From positions 2,164,501-2,228,500 of the forward strand of contig NC_091002.1 in the NCBI RefSeq assembly GCF_041146395.1: DNA of 64,000 bases, read 5' to 3'. Source of the stretch: Eulemur rufifrons. Its lineage: Eukaryota > Chordata > Mammalia > Primates > Lemuridae. How positions within the stretch are numbered: the first letter of the stretch is position 1; every line of letters begins with the position of its first letter. Below, piece by piece: positions 10,260 to 20,829 of this stretch. The translations under genes and the position numbers were made by a program. The notes under the pieces are model-generated. The model had not been told where the DNA came from. It saw nothing but the letters and a program-made list of their open reading frames with translations, and made no database searches.

Positions 10260-12795
10260 TTAGGCTACCATTAGACAGAGATTCTTTCCAGCTTTATTGA
10301 CATGATTAACAAATAAAAATTGTGTATATTTAAGGTGCACATGTGATGTTTTGATATACATAGTGAAATGATTACTGTAGTCGAGGTAATTAACGTACCC
10401 ATCGCCTCACACAGTTGTCTTTTTGTGTGCGTGCGATGAGAAAACTTGAGATCTAGTCTCTTGGTAAACTTGAGGCTTGCAATACATTGTTATTAACTCT
10501 ACTCACCATGCTGTTCCATTAGGTCTCCAGAACTTTTTCCATCTTACATCGGAAAGTTTGTACCCTTTAACCGAACCTTCCCCACTTCTCCCGCCCCAGT
10601 CCCTGATCACCACCATTTCACTATCTGTTTCTATGAGTTGGACTTTTTTGGATTCCACATGTAAGTGAGCTCGTGCAGTGTCTGTCTGTCTTTGTCTGGC
10701 TTCCTGCACTTAGCCTGATGTCTTTCAGGTTCATTTATGTTGTAGCAAATGACAGGATTTCCTTCTTTTTTTTAGAAGGCTGAATAATATTTAAGGCTGA
10801 AAACTATGTATCATGTATACACATGCTACATTCTCCTTCATGCCGCCGGCAGCAGGCACAGAGACTGTTCCCACCCCTTGGCTGCTGTGAGTGACGCTGC
10901 AGTGGCCACGGGGTGGAGACGTGTTTTCAGCACGCTGGGCTCCTGTCCTTTGGATGCATATACCCACAGATGGGGCTACTGGATCAAAAGATAGTGCTAT
11001 TTTCAATTTTTTGAGGAATCCCTCTACCATTTTCCATAATTTCTGTACTAATTTATGTTCCCACCAACAGCATGCAAGGGTTTCCTTTTTTCCACATCTT
11101 TGCCAGCACTTGTTGTCTTTTGTCTTCTTAGTAACAGACATTCTGACAGGTGTGAGGTAGTATCTCATTGTGGTTTTAATTTGCATTTCTCTGATGATCA
11201 CCAGTGTTGAGCATTTTTTCATATACCTGTTGGCCATTTGTATGTCTTCCTTGGAAAAATGTCTGTTAAAGTCCTTAGCCCATTTTTTTAATTGAGTTAT
11301 TTGTTTTTTATTACTATTGACCTGTATGAGTTACTTATATATCTTTAATATTGACCTCTTATCAGATGTATGGGGCTTGCAAATATATTTCCCCACTCCC
11401 TGGGGTTGTGTATTCATGACACCTTTGTCAAATATTAGTTGACCATATTTCTGGACTCCATTTTGGGTTTATTTCTGGGCTTTATTTTGTGCCATTGGTC
11501 AATGTATCTGTTTTTACACCAGGGCTATAGTGTTTTTTGTTGATTGTCTCCTCTGCTGTATAGAAGCTTTTTAGTTTGATGTACTCCCACTTGTTTATTT
11601 TTGCTTTTGTTACTTGTGTTTTCGGTGTCATATCCAAAAAAATCATTGCTGAGACCAATGCCAAGAAGCTCTTCCCCTGTGTTTTCTTCTAGGAATTTTA
11701 TGGTTTCAGGTCTTATGTTTCAATTTGTAGTCCGTTTTGAGTTGGTTTTTGTGTGTGGTGTGAAATAAAGGTCTGTTTTCATTCTGCATGTGAATATCCA
11801 GTTTTCCAACACCATTTATTGAAAAGACTATCCTTTCCTCATTGTGTATTCATGACACCTTTATCAAATATTAGTTGACCCTATTTCTGGACTCCATTTG
11901 GAGTTTATTTCTGGGCTTTATTTTGTGCCATTGGTCAATGTTCCGTTTTGACACCAGTGCTATAGTGTTTTGATTACTATATTATTGTAGTATAATTTGA
12001 AATCAGGAAGTGAAATGCCTCCAGCTTTGTCCTTCTTGCTCAAGATTGCCTTAGCTACTCAGGGTCTTTTGTGGTTTCCTATGAATTTTAGGATTTTTTT
12101 TCTATTTTTGTGAAAAATGCTATCAGAATTTTAATATGATTGAATCTGTAGATAGCTTTGAGTAGTATGAACATTTTAACAATATTGATTCTTCTAATCC
12201 ATAAGCATGGAATATCTTTCCATTGCTTTGTGTCTTCTTAGATTTCTTTTATCAATGTTTTCTAGTTTTCAGTGTGCAGATCTTTTACCTCTTTGGCTAA
12301 ATTTATTCCTATGTATTTTAATCTTTTTGATATTATTTTAAATGGTATTATTTTTAATTTCCTTTTCAGATAGTTTGTTGTTAATGTATAGAAATACAAC
12401 ATTTTTATATGTTGATTTGGTGTCCTACAAATTTAATGAATTCATTTATTAGTTGTAACAGTTTTTTGGTGGAGTCTTTAGGGCTTTCTATATATAAGAT
12501 GATGTAATCTGTAAACAGAGACAATTTAGCTTCTTTCTTTTCAATTTGCATGCCTTTTATTTCTTTTTCTCGTCTAATTGATCTAGCTAAGACCTCCAGG
12601 ACTAAGTTGAATAAAAATGATGAGTATGTTTCTAGGAATTTATTCATTTCTTTGAACTTATCCAATTTGTTGGCATATAATTGCTTGTGGTAGTCCCTTA
12701 GGAGCCTTTGTATTTCTGTGGTATCTGTTGTAACATCTCCTCTTTCATTTTTGATTTTGTTGGACTGTCTCTCTTTTTTTCTTTTAGCCTAGCTA
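10260..12795 (-). mobile_element. Old L1 (3' end and ORF2), antisense, first segment
   Basis: Starts with the antisense 3' UTR (ggtgcacatgtgatgttttg) and runs through reverse-complemented ORF2: the stretch near 11550 (tatagaagctttttagtttg) and the ttgttggcatataattgctt region near 12670. About 700 bp of ORF2 is missing near 12625. A 125-bp internal duplication occurs at 11409-11533 and 11843-11971. Continues after the younger L1 at 13950. Confidence 0.85.
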
Positions 12796-12798
12796 ACA

Positions 12799-12999
12799 GT
12801 GAGAATGGCCATTATCAAAAAGTCCCAAAACAACACATGTTGGCGTGGATGCGGAGAGACAGGAACACTCATACACTGCTGGTGGGACTGCAAACTAGTG
12901 CAACCCCTGTGGAAAGCATTATGGAGATACCTTAAACAGATTCAAATAGACCTACCATTCGATACAGCAATCCCATTATTGGGCGTTTACCCAAAGTAA
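12799..12999 (+). pseudogene. L1 ORF2 C-terminal fragment
   Basis: Last part of the L1 reverse transcriptase protein, with the zinc-knuckle-like C-x3-C-x7-H-x4-C residues intact. Normal L1 ORF2 runs on past the stop, so this copy is truncated at both ends. It lacks endonuclease and polymerase domains and cannot act alone. Confidence 0.85.
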
Positions 13000-13149
13000 C
13001 AAAGGTCATTCTATGACAAAGACACCTGTACCCGAATGTTTATAGCAGCACAATTCACAATCACAAAGATGTGGAAACAACCCAAATGCCCATCAATTCA
13101 TGAATGGATTAATAAATTGTGGTATATGTATACCATGGAGTATTACTCA

Positions 13150-13509
<360 letters not shown>

Positions 13510-13949
13510 AAGAAATAACGGAGATACGACATCTCTATGGTTCTCCTGGAGCGAGTTGGAACCCATTATATTAAGTGAAGTATCCCAAGAATGGAAAAAC
13601 AAGCATCACATGTACTCACCAGAAAACTGGTTTCCCTGATCATCACCTAAAAGCACATTGGGAATGATACCAATTGGATATCAGACTGAGGTGGGGGGTG
13701 GGGGGGGGTGTATGCCTGCATGACCAGTGTGTTGCGCACTGTCTGGGGAATGGTCGTGCTTGAAGATGCTGACTTGGGGAGGCGGGGGTAGGAGGAGGGG
13801 ATGGGTGTATACCTACATGATGAGTGCAGTGCACACTGTCTGGGGAATGGGCATGCTTGGAGCTCTGACAGGGGGATAGGCGGTACATGGGCAACGTATA
13901 TAATCTGAACTTTTGTACCCCCATAATAAGCTGAAATAAAAAAAAAAAG

Positions 13950-16415
13950 AAAAAAATAGACTAAATAAAAAAAAATCTTTTAAAAAAACAACTTTTAGTT
14001 TTCTTGATATTTTCTATTATTTTTCTAGTCTCTATTTTATTGACTTCTGCTCTCATGTTTATTTTCTTTCTTCTGCTACCTTTGGGCTGGGTTTGTTCTT
14101 GATTTTCTGGTTCTTTGAGGTTAGGTTGTTTATTTGAGATCTTTCTTTTTTCTTAATGCAGGCATTGATTGCTATAGATTTCCCTCTTAGAACTGCTCTT
14201 ATCGCATCCCATATGTTTTGTTGTGTTTCCACTTCACTTTGCCTCCGATATTTTTTACATGCTTTTTGATTTCTTCTTTGACCCATTGGTTGTTTAGGAG
14301 TGTGTTCATTTCCACGTATTTGTTAATTTTCCAGTTTTCCTTCTGTTTTTTATTTCTAGTTTCATAGCATTGTAGTCAGAAAAGATATTTGATATGATTT
14401 GTCTTCTTAAATTTGTTAAGACTTGTTCTGTGGACTCCTGTATCCTCTGTCCTAGAGAGTGTTGGATGTGTGCTTGAAAAGAATGTGTATTTTTCTGCTG
14501 TTGAAGGGAATGTTCTGTAAATGTGTGTTAGATCCATTTGGTCTAAAGGGTAATTTATTCATAGCTTCCATACTGATTTTCTGTCTGGTTGATTTATCTA
14601 TTATTTGAAAGTGGGATACTGAAGTCCCCAATTATTATTATAATGCTCTCATTTTTTTCTTCAGATATGTTAATATATGCTTTATATATTTAAGTGCACC
14701 AATGTTGGGCACAGATATATTCACAATTGTTATATCTTCTTGATGAATTAACCCCTTTATCATTATATAATGGCCTTCTTCATCTCATGGTAAAAATTTT
14801 AATTTATCATTTTTTTTGTCCATTATAAGTATAGCTCCCCCACTCTATTTTTGTTCCCATTTTCATGGAATATCTTTTTCCACATCTTCATTTTCTACTT
14901 CCTTGAGGTTGGGCTGTTTATTTGAGGTCTTTCTTTTTTCTTAATGCAGACATTGATTGCTATAGATTTCACTCTTAGAACTGCTTTTGCCGCATCACGT
15001 ATGTTTTGTTGTGTTTCCATTTTAGTTTGCTGTATCTCTCCCCATATTTGCGAAGCCTATATTTAAAGCTGAATTGAGTCTCTTGTAGGCAGCACATAGT
15101 TGGGTATACTTTTTAATTCATTCAGCCACTTGATGTCTTTTGATTGGAGAATTTAATCTATTTATATTTAAAGAAATTGTCGCTAGATAAGGATTTACTA
15201 TTTCCATTTTGTTAATTGTTTTCTTGCTGTTTTGCATTTCCTTTGTTCCTTTATTCCTCTCTTTCTTCCTGTGTGATTTGATGACTTTCTGTAGTAGCTT
15301 GTTTTAGATTCCTTTCCCCTTATCTTTAGTGTATCAATTATAGGTTTTTGCTTTTTTAGTTATCATGAGGCTTGCATAAATCATCTTATAGTTATAACAG
15401 TCTATTTTAAGCTGGTAAAAACTTAACTTTGATTGCATATGAAAACTCTACTCTTTCCTTGTCCATTTTGTTTTTGATGTCACAATTTACATATTTTTAT
15501 ATTGTGTATCCATTAAAATTATTGTATCTTGTATTATTTTTTAGTAGTTTTGTCCTTTAACCTTCACTCTAAAGATATGTGTTTTTTATACACCACCATT
15601 GCAGTACCAGAGTATTCTGAATTTGACTGTGTACTTACATTTACCAGTGAGTTTTATACTTTCATGTTTTCATGTTACTAAGTAGCATCCTTTTCTTTCA
15701 GATTAGAGAATGTCCTTTAGTATTTCTTTTAAAACAGGTAAGTCTGGTAGGGATGAACTCTCTTAGCTTTTGTTTGTTTGGGAAAGTATTTGTCTTTCAT
15801 TCATTTCTGAAGACTATCTTTGTTTCTTGGTTGGCAGTTTTTTTTTTTTTTTCCTTTAGCACTTTCTCATCTCACTGTCTCCTGGCCTAGAAAGTTTCTG
15901 CTGAGAAATCTGCTTCTTGTCTTATGGAGTTCCCTGTGTATAGTATCTTTTCTCTTGCTGCTTTCAAAATTCTCTCTTTGTCTTTGATTTTTGATAGTTT
16001 GATTGTAATGTGTCTGGGTAAAGTCTTGTTTGGGTTCAATAATTTGGGACCTTTAAGCTGTATTTCTCCCCATATTTGGGAAGTTTTCAGCCATTACTTC
16101 TTTAAATGAGCCTTCCTCCCCTTTCTCTCTCTCTCTTCTCCTTTTGGTACTCTCATAGTACTTATATGAATTTTCTTGATAGTGTTCCATAAATCCTGTA
16201 GAATTTCTTTATTCCTTTTCATTCTTTTTTCTCCTTTGAATGGATAGTTTTAAAGACCTCTTTTCTGTCTTTAAGAATCTTTCTTCTGTGTGATAAAGTC
16301 ATCTGTTGATGTTGTCTGTTGCATTTTTCATTTCATTATATTCTTCAATTACAGAATTTCTGTGTTTTTAAAAAATTATTATTTCTATCTCTGTTAAACT
16401 TCTGCCTTTTGTTCA
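13950..16415 (-). mobile_element. Old L1, antisense, second segment (ORF2 and upstream)
   Basis: Resumes the antisense ORF2 interrupted at 12795 (ttctagtctctattttattg near 14022, then gacccattggttgtttagga near 14279) and continues to a pyrimidine-rich region near 16110. Contains an extra copy of about 165 bp at about 14890-15062, derived from the stretch at about 14085-14240. Confidence 0.82.
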
Positions 16416-16790
16416 TTATTGTCCTGATTTCATTGAGGAAGAAGCTCTGATATGGTTTTGTCTATTTGATTCACCCCTATATTCTCAGTGTCAATTGCCT
16501 GCTGGAAATGGAGTGGTACCTCTAAGTATTTGACAATGAATGAATACATGTGTATTTTTTTTTCCAGTGCATTGTCTACCTAGATCTTTTGTGTTTTTTG
16601 TTTGGGTTTGGAATCCCCATTAAATTTTTTTTTGTCATAAAGATAGTACATGTTAATAGTAAAAAAAATCAGAAAAACTCCAAAAATCACAAAGAAAAAT
16701 ACTACTGTGATCCTAACTTTGAGTAGAAACCAATGTTAAATTTTGCTTTATTTCTTAGCATTTTTTTCTTTTATGCATAAGTATATTTTT
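16416..16790. other. Decayed LINE sequence (L2/MIR-like then antisense HAL1/L1)
   Basis: 16470-16550 has an L2/MIR-like tail ending in tgaatgaatac. 16620-16790 looks like the start of an old antisense LINE that continues at 17243 beyond the L1 insertion. Confidence 0.45.
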
Positions 16791-17193
16791 TAATTTCAGG
16801 ATATTAAGGGGGTACACACATTTTGGTTACATGTTATGACTTTGCCACGCCCAAACCATGATTGAGGCATGCCCTTTCCCCCCTGCAATGCTCACCGCAT
16901 CCCTTAGTTGTGAATTTACCCACCCTAACCCCCCAATCCCTGAAGAATATTGCTACTGTGTGAATACCTTAGTGTTGATCAGTTAGTGCCAATTTGATGG
17001 TGAGTACATGTGGTGCCTATTCTTCCATTCTTGTGATACCTCACTTCGGAGGATGGGCTCAAGCTCTATCCAGGAAAATATAAGAGGTGCTGGATCACCA
17101 TAGTTTTTTATAATTGACTAGTATTCCATTGTATACATATACCGTATTTTATTAATCCACTCATGGATTGATGGACACTTAGGTGGTTTCCAC
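16791..17193 (-). mobile_element. 5'-truncated L1, antisense, with aberrant 5' junction
   Basis: Begins at the L1 3' end (ggatattaagggggtacac, complement of the L1 tail), runs through the 3' UTR and stops in the last part of ORF2 (ggattgatggacacttaggt). Its 5' end is directly joined to the inverted copy of flanking DNA at 17194-17229. Confidence 0.88.
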
Positions 17194-17278
17194 GAATGTG
17201 AAACCGTACTGCATAATGAACACATTTTAAAAATAAAAATAATAAAATGTGTTCATTATGCAGTACGGTTTCACATTC
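17194..17278. repeat. Perfect inverted repeat, 36-bp arms, 13-bp spacer
   Basis: Left arm 17194-17229 and right arm 17243-17278 are exact reverse complements over all 36 bases. The spacer 17230-17242 is aaaataaaaataa. The right arm is continuous with the older flanking LINE sequence; the left arm abuts the 5' end of the antisense L1. The DNA could extrude as a cruciform and an RNA copy would form a strong hairpin. Confidence 0.97.
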
Positions 17279-17734
17279 AACTTTTCAAGTTTCCATTATG
17301 ATTGATGTGTATTTTCTATGTAATAACAATTTTTACATAAAATTTTTAGTGATTCTAAAATATTACATTAAATGAGCTTACTTTATTTTACTTAGTTTTT
17401 ATTGTTGCTTCATTGTGTTGTTTCCATTTTATTTGCCATATAATGTTGTGATGAACAACCTAGTGCATATCACTGTCCTTATTTTTTAGATAATTTTCTT
17501 GAACTAGATTTTCTAAAGTAGAAAAAGTTTATGAGCTGTTTTAAGGCTCTAACATTCTTTCAACTTTAAGATTCTCTTTGGAGAGATGTGGGGGTGGCTA
17601 AAATTCAGCTTCAATAAGTAGTTCCATTTCAAAATGCACTTAGAAATTTGTATTCTCTTTGCTTCAAGTGCTTTGTGAGATGTTTTCATTTCCATCTGTG
17701 TACTGTCTTGAAGAATGGCCCCTTGATATTGCGA
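17279..17734 (-). mobile_element. Old HAL1/L1M-like LINE, antisense
   Basis: AT-rich sequence resembling antisense LINE 3' regions (attttatttgccatataatg then gttgtgatgaacaacctagt). Probably continuous with 16620-16790 before the L1 insertion. Confidence 0.45.
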
Positions 17735-17960
17735 AAGGAAACAGGCTCTTGACTGAGTTGTATTTTCAGTTCTGGTTCAGTCACTTGTTGCTGAAAGACC
17801 TTGGGCAAGGTATTCAACTTTTGAGCCTAATTTTCTGCATTCTTCAATTGTTTATAATTATATCCAGTTTGTTTTAAGGGTTAAATGAGATGGAATTCAT
17901 ATGGCCCCCTACACAGAGACTGGCAAATAGTACATGCTCAATAAATGGAAATGGGCCCTT
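17735..17960 (+). mobile_element. MIR SINE
   Basis: MIR-like core (ttcagtcacttgttgctgaa, accttgggcaag, then agactggcaaatagtacatg and ctcaataaatgg). Confidence 0.75.
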
Positions 17961-18529
17961 TTGTTATAACAGAGAGGTCCGTTTGCCATTCTGTGGCTCA
18001 TGGATCTTGCTCTTACTCTGTAAACCTATAGCTTGCTCCTGCTCTATAAATCTGTCTTGTCCTTCCTCAATAAAATTCATTTCATGCTTTAAAAAATGGA
18101 AACGGACATCACTACTATTTAAACTATGGAGGACTAGAATTATCCCAAGCGTTCACTACATCCATAAATAATAATTGGACCACTGTTTATTCCTCTCTAT
18201 TTAAATAGCAAAGGAACAGATACCATCTCTTTTGCTTCCTTGGATATAAAGTATCCCTCTTCTGTTACCTGACTTATTATACTTTCTATGCCTGTTTCTC
18301 TCTGCAAGACTGTGCTTTTCAGTAATAACTATCCCTTCAACCTCTGTGTTTAGATCCTTGTAGTTCTCTTGGATGTTTCATATTTTATATATAATTTACT
18401 TTGGTGAATGTCTGATTTTTTTTTCAATATTTCCTCAAACCTCTCTATAACTTTTTCACTTTATTTTGACTGCATTTCTCTGTGTTGGAGAAGTGGCTGG
18501 CACATGTACCCTTGTCAACTGGCATCTCT

Positions 18530-18570
<41 letters not shown>

Positions 18571-18738
18571 CTGTGTGCTGGCTGCCTGTACCAACTCTGT
18601 ATTAAAGAGAGATAATAGCACTTTGTGTATCAACAAGAGATGTTTATCACATCATTCTTTACAATAGTGAAATATGGTTAACAACCAAAATAGTAAACCT
18701 AAGTGGAAAGACGCAGTAAATTGTGACACTTCCTTATG
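17961..18738. other. AT-rich intronic sequence
   Basis: No certain repeat. 18600-18738 resembles the sense 3' part of an old LINE, and seems to resume after the L1 at 19715. Confidence 0.4.
18533..18565. repeat. (TG)n microsatellite
   Basis: About 16 TG units preceded by a short CT-rich stretch. Confidence 0.95.
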
Positions 18739-18745
18739 ATGGAAT

Positions 18746-19707
18746 TTTTTATTTCAAAATATTAAGGGGGTGCAAATATTTTTGGTTACATAGATAACTT
18801 TTGTAATGCTTGGGTCATGGCTATGCATGCCCATCACCCAAATAGTGGTCATGGTACCCATTAGATAAGTTTTTGCCTCTTCCTTCCTCCTCCCTCCCCT
18901 CTGCTTGATTTCCACTGAGTTTTACTTCCCTCTGTGCACATGTGTGCTCATCAGTTAGTTCTAGTTTAATGGTGAGTACATGTGGTGTTTGTTTTTCCAT
19001 TCTTGAGATACTTCACTTAGGAGAATGGTCTCCAGTTCCATCCAGATCATTTCAAAAGATACTAATTCATCTTTTTTATGGTTGAGTAGTACTCCATGGT
19101 ATACATATGCCACATTTTATTAATCCACTCATGGACTGATGAGCACTTGGGTTGATTCTACATACTTGCAATTGTGAATTGTGCTGCAATAAACATTCAA
19201 GTGCAGGTGTCTTTTTGATAGAAAGACTTTTTTCCTTTGAGTAGATACCCAGTAATGGGATTGCTGGATTGAATGATAGGTCTACTTTTAGTTCTTTGGA
19301 GAATCTCTGTACTGTTTTCCATAGAGGTTGTACTAATTTGCAGTCCCACCAACAGTGTATAAGTGTCCCTTTCTCTCTGCAGCTATTGTTTTTGACTTTT
19401 TAATAAAAGCCATTCTAACAGGGGAAAGGTGATATCTCATTGTGGTTTTAATTTGCATTTCCCTGATGATTAGTGACGTTTAGCATTTTTTCATATGTTT
19501 ATTGGCCATTTGTCTATTTTATTTTGAAAAACTTCTGTTTATGTCTTTTGTCCACTTTTTAATAAGATTATTTATTTATTTGCTTGCTATTTTTCTTGAG
19601 TTCTTTGTAGATTCTAGATAGTAGCCCTTTATCAGCTGTATAACTTGTGAAAATTTTCTCCCATTCTGTAGGTTGTCTATTTGCTCTGTTGATTGTTTCC
19701 TTAGCTA
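18746..19707 (-). mobile_element. 5'-truncated L1, antisense
   Basis: From the L1 3' end (atattaagggggtgcaaata) through the 3' UTR into ORF2 (tcccaccaacagtgtataag, then ttctcccattctgtaggttg). A 7-bp duplication atggaat (18739-18745 and 19708-19714) probably marks the target site. Confidence 0.88.
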
Positions 19708-19714
19708 ATGGAAT

Positions 19715-20394
19715 ATTTTTAAGGAATGAAAACATGATTTTTATGAAGAGTTTTCAATGGTATGAAAAAATTATAATAAAAATTATATTTATGGCTGGAT
19801 TCTGAGGATGAAAAGAAAATAAGAGCCTCAAAATGCTGGAAAGAGATATGATGACAGAAACTGGCTCTGGTTGGAAGGTGTTAAGGTTTTTATTTTTTAT
19901 TCCTTTTCATATTTTTGTTTTCTTTTCAAATTTTTCTATACTGAGAAAAAATTACTTTCTTTGTTGGAAAAAGTAACTTCTGTAAAAAATCAAGGAAAGC
20001 AAATTTTTAAGATGGACTTAGTACACTTCGTTCTTCTACAGTTTCATAAATTAAAATTATGATGTTAAACCCTGTATCAAGGAAGAATATTTTTTTAAAG
20101 ACAGCCTTTAATGCCTACACCAGAGGAGACACTAAAATGCAGAAGCTCCTATGTATTGGTAATCTATAGGTTGAAGGACTCTGTGTGCCGCTCTTCAATC
20201 ATATTTAATGTTGTAGCAAGGGCCTGTGGCATGATTTATGACAGTAAAAGTGTTGAGAAAAGCACAAATCAGTTCCCCAGTCATTAACTGTGCTTTAGCT
20301 CAGCATTTTCCAGAATATACTCTGAGTGACATTCATTTCCTAGTTTCTCTGTGAACAAATGTTTCTGTGATCAAATTAAGTTAAGGAAGTCCTG
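19715..20394. other. Unassigned intronic sequence
   Basis: AT-rich, no recognised element or reading frame with a known domain. Confidence 0.4.
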
Positions 20395-20590
20395 CAGTAT
20401 GCTGTACTGGCTTAGGGCATGGGCTGGAAGCTACTTTGATTAGATTCCTGACTCTGCCAATTACTAGCCGGGAAAATTTACTTAAACTTTCTATGCCTCT
20501 GTTTCCTTATGTACAAAATGGAAAATATGTTGTTTGATGGTATGAATAACAAATGAGATAATAAATATAAAATGTCTAGCCCACAAGTTA
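20395..20590 (+). mobile_element. MIR SINE
   Basis: MIR hallmarks: gattcctgactctgccaatt, atgcctctgtttccttatg, tacaaaatgg, gagataataaatataaaatg. Confidence 0.82.
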
Positions 20591-20829
20591 TCCGATCTGA
20601 TTATTTCTATGCTTTGTCCCCCTCTTGAAGTTGCATAGATTTGATAGGATATTAAAGAGAAATCATGCAACAAGGAAACAGGTTTACCTTTATTTAAGGA
20701 ACATGTCACAAGCATTTCACCGTGGGGTGCTATACCAGTCATCTTCCATGGACCTGGTGTTCTGGAGAATACACATTAGAGGCTCTGGATGGTTCTACAG
20801 AAGCACACTGTAAAGTTCAAGTGCGCTTT
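20591..20829. other. Short unassigned stretch
   Basis: Nothing recognised between the MIR and the L1 5' region. Confidence 0.4.
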
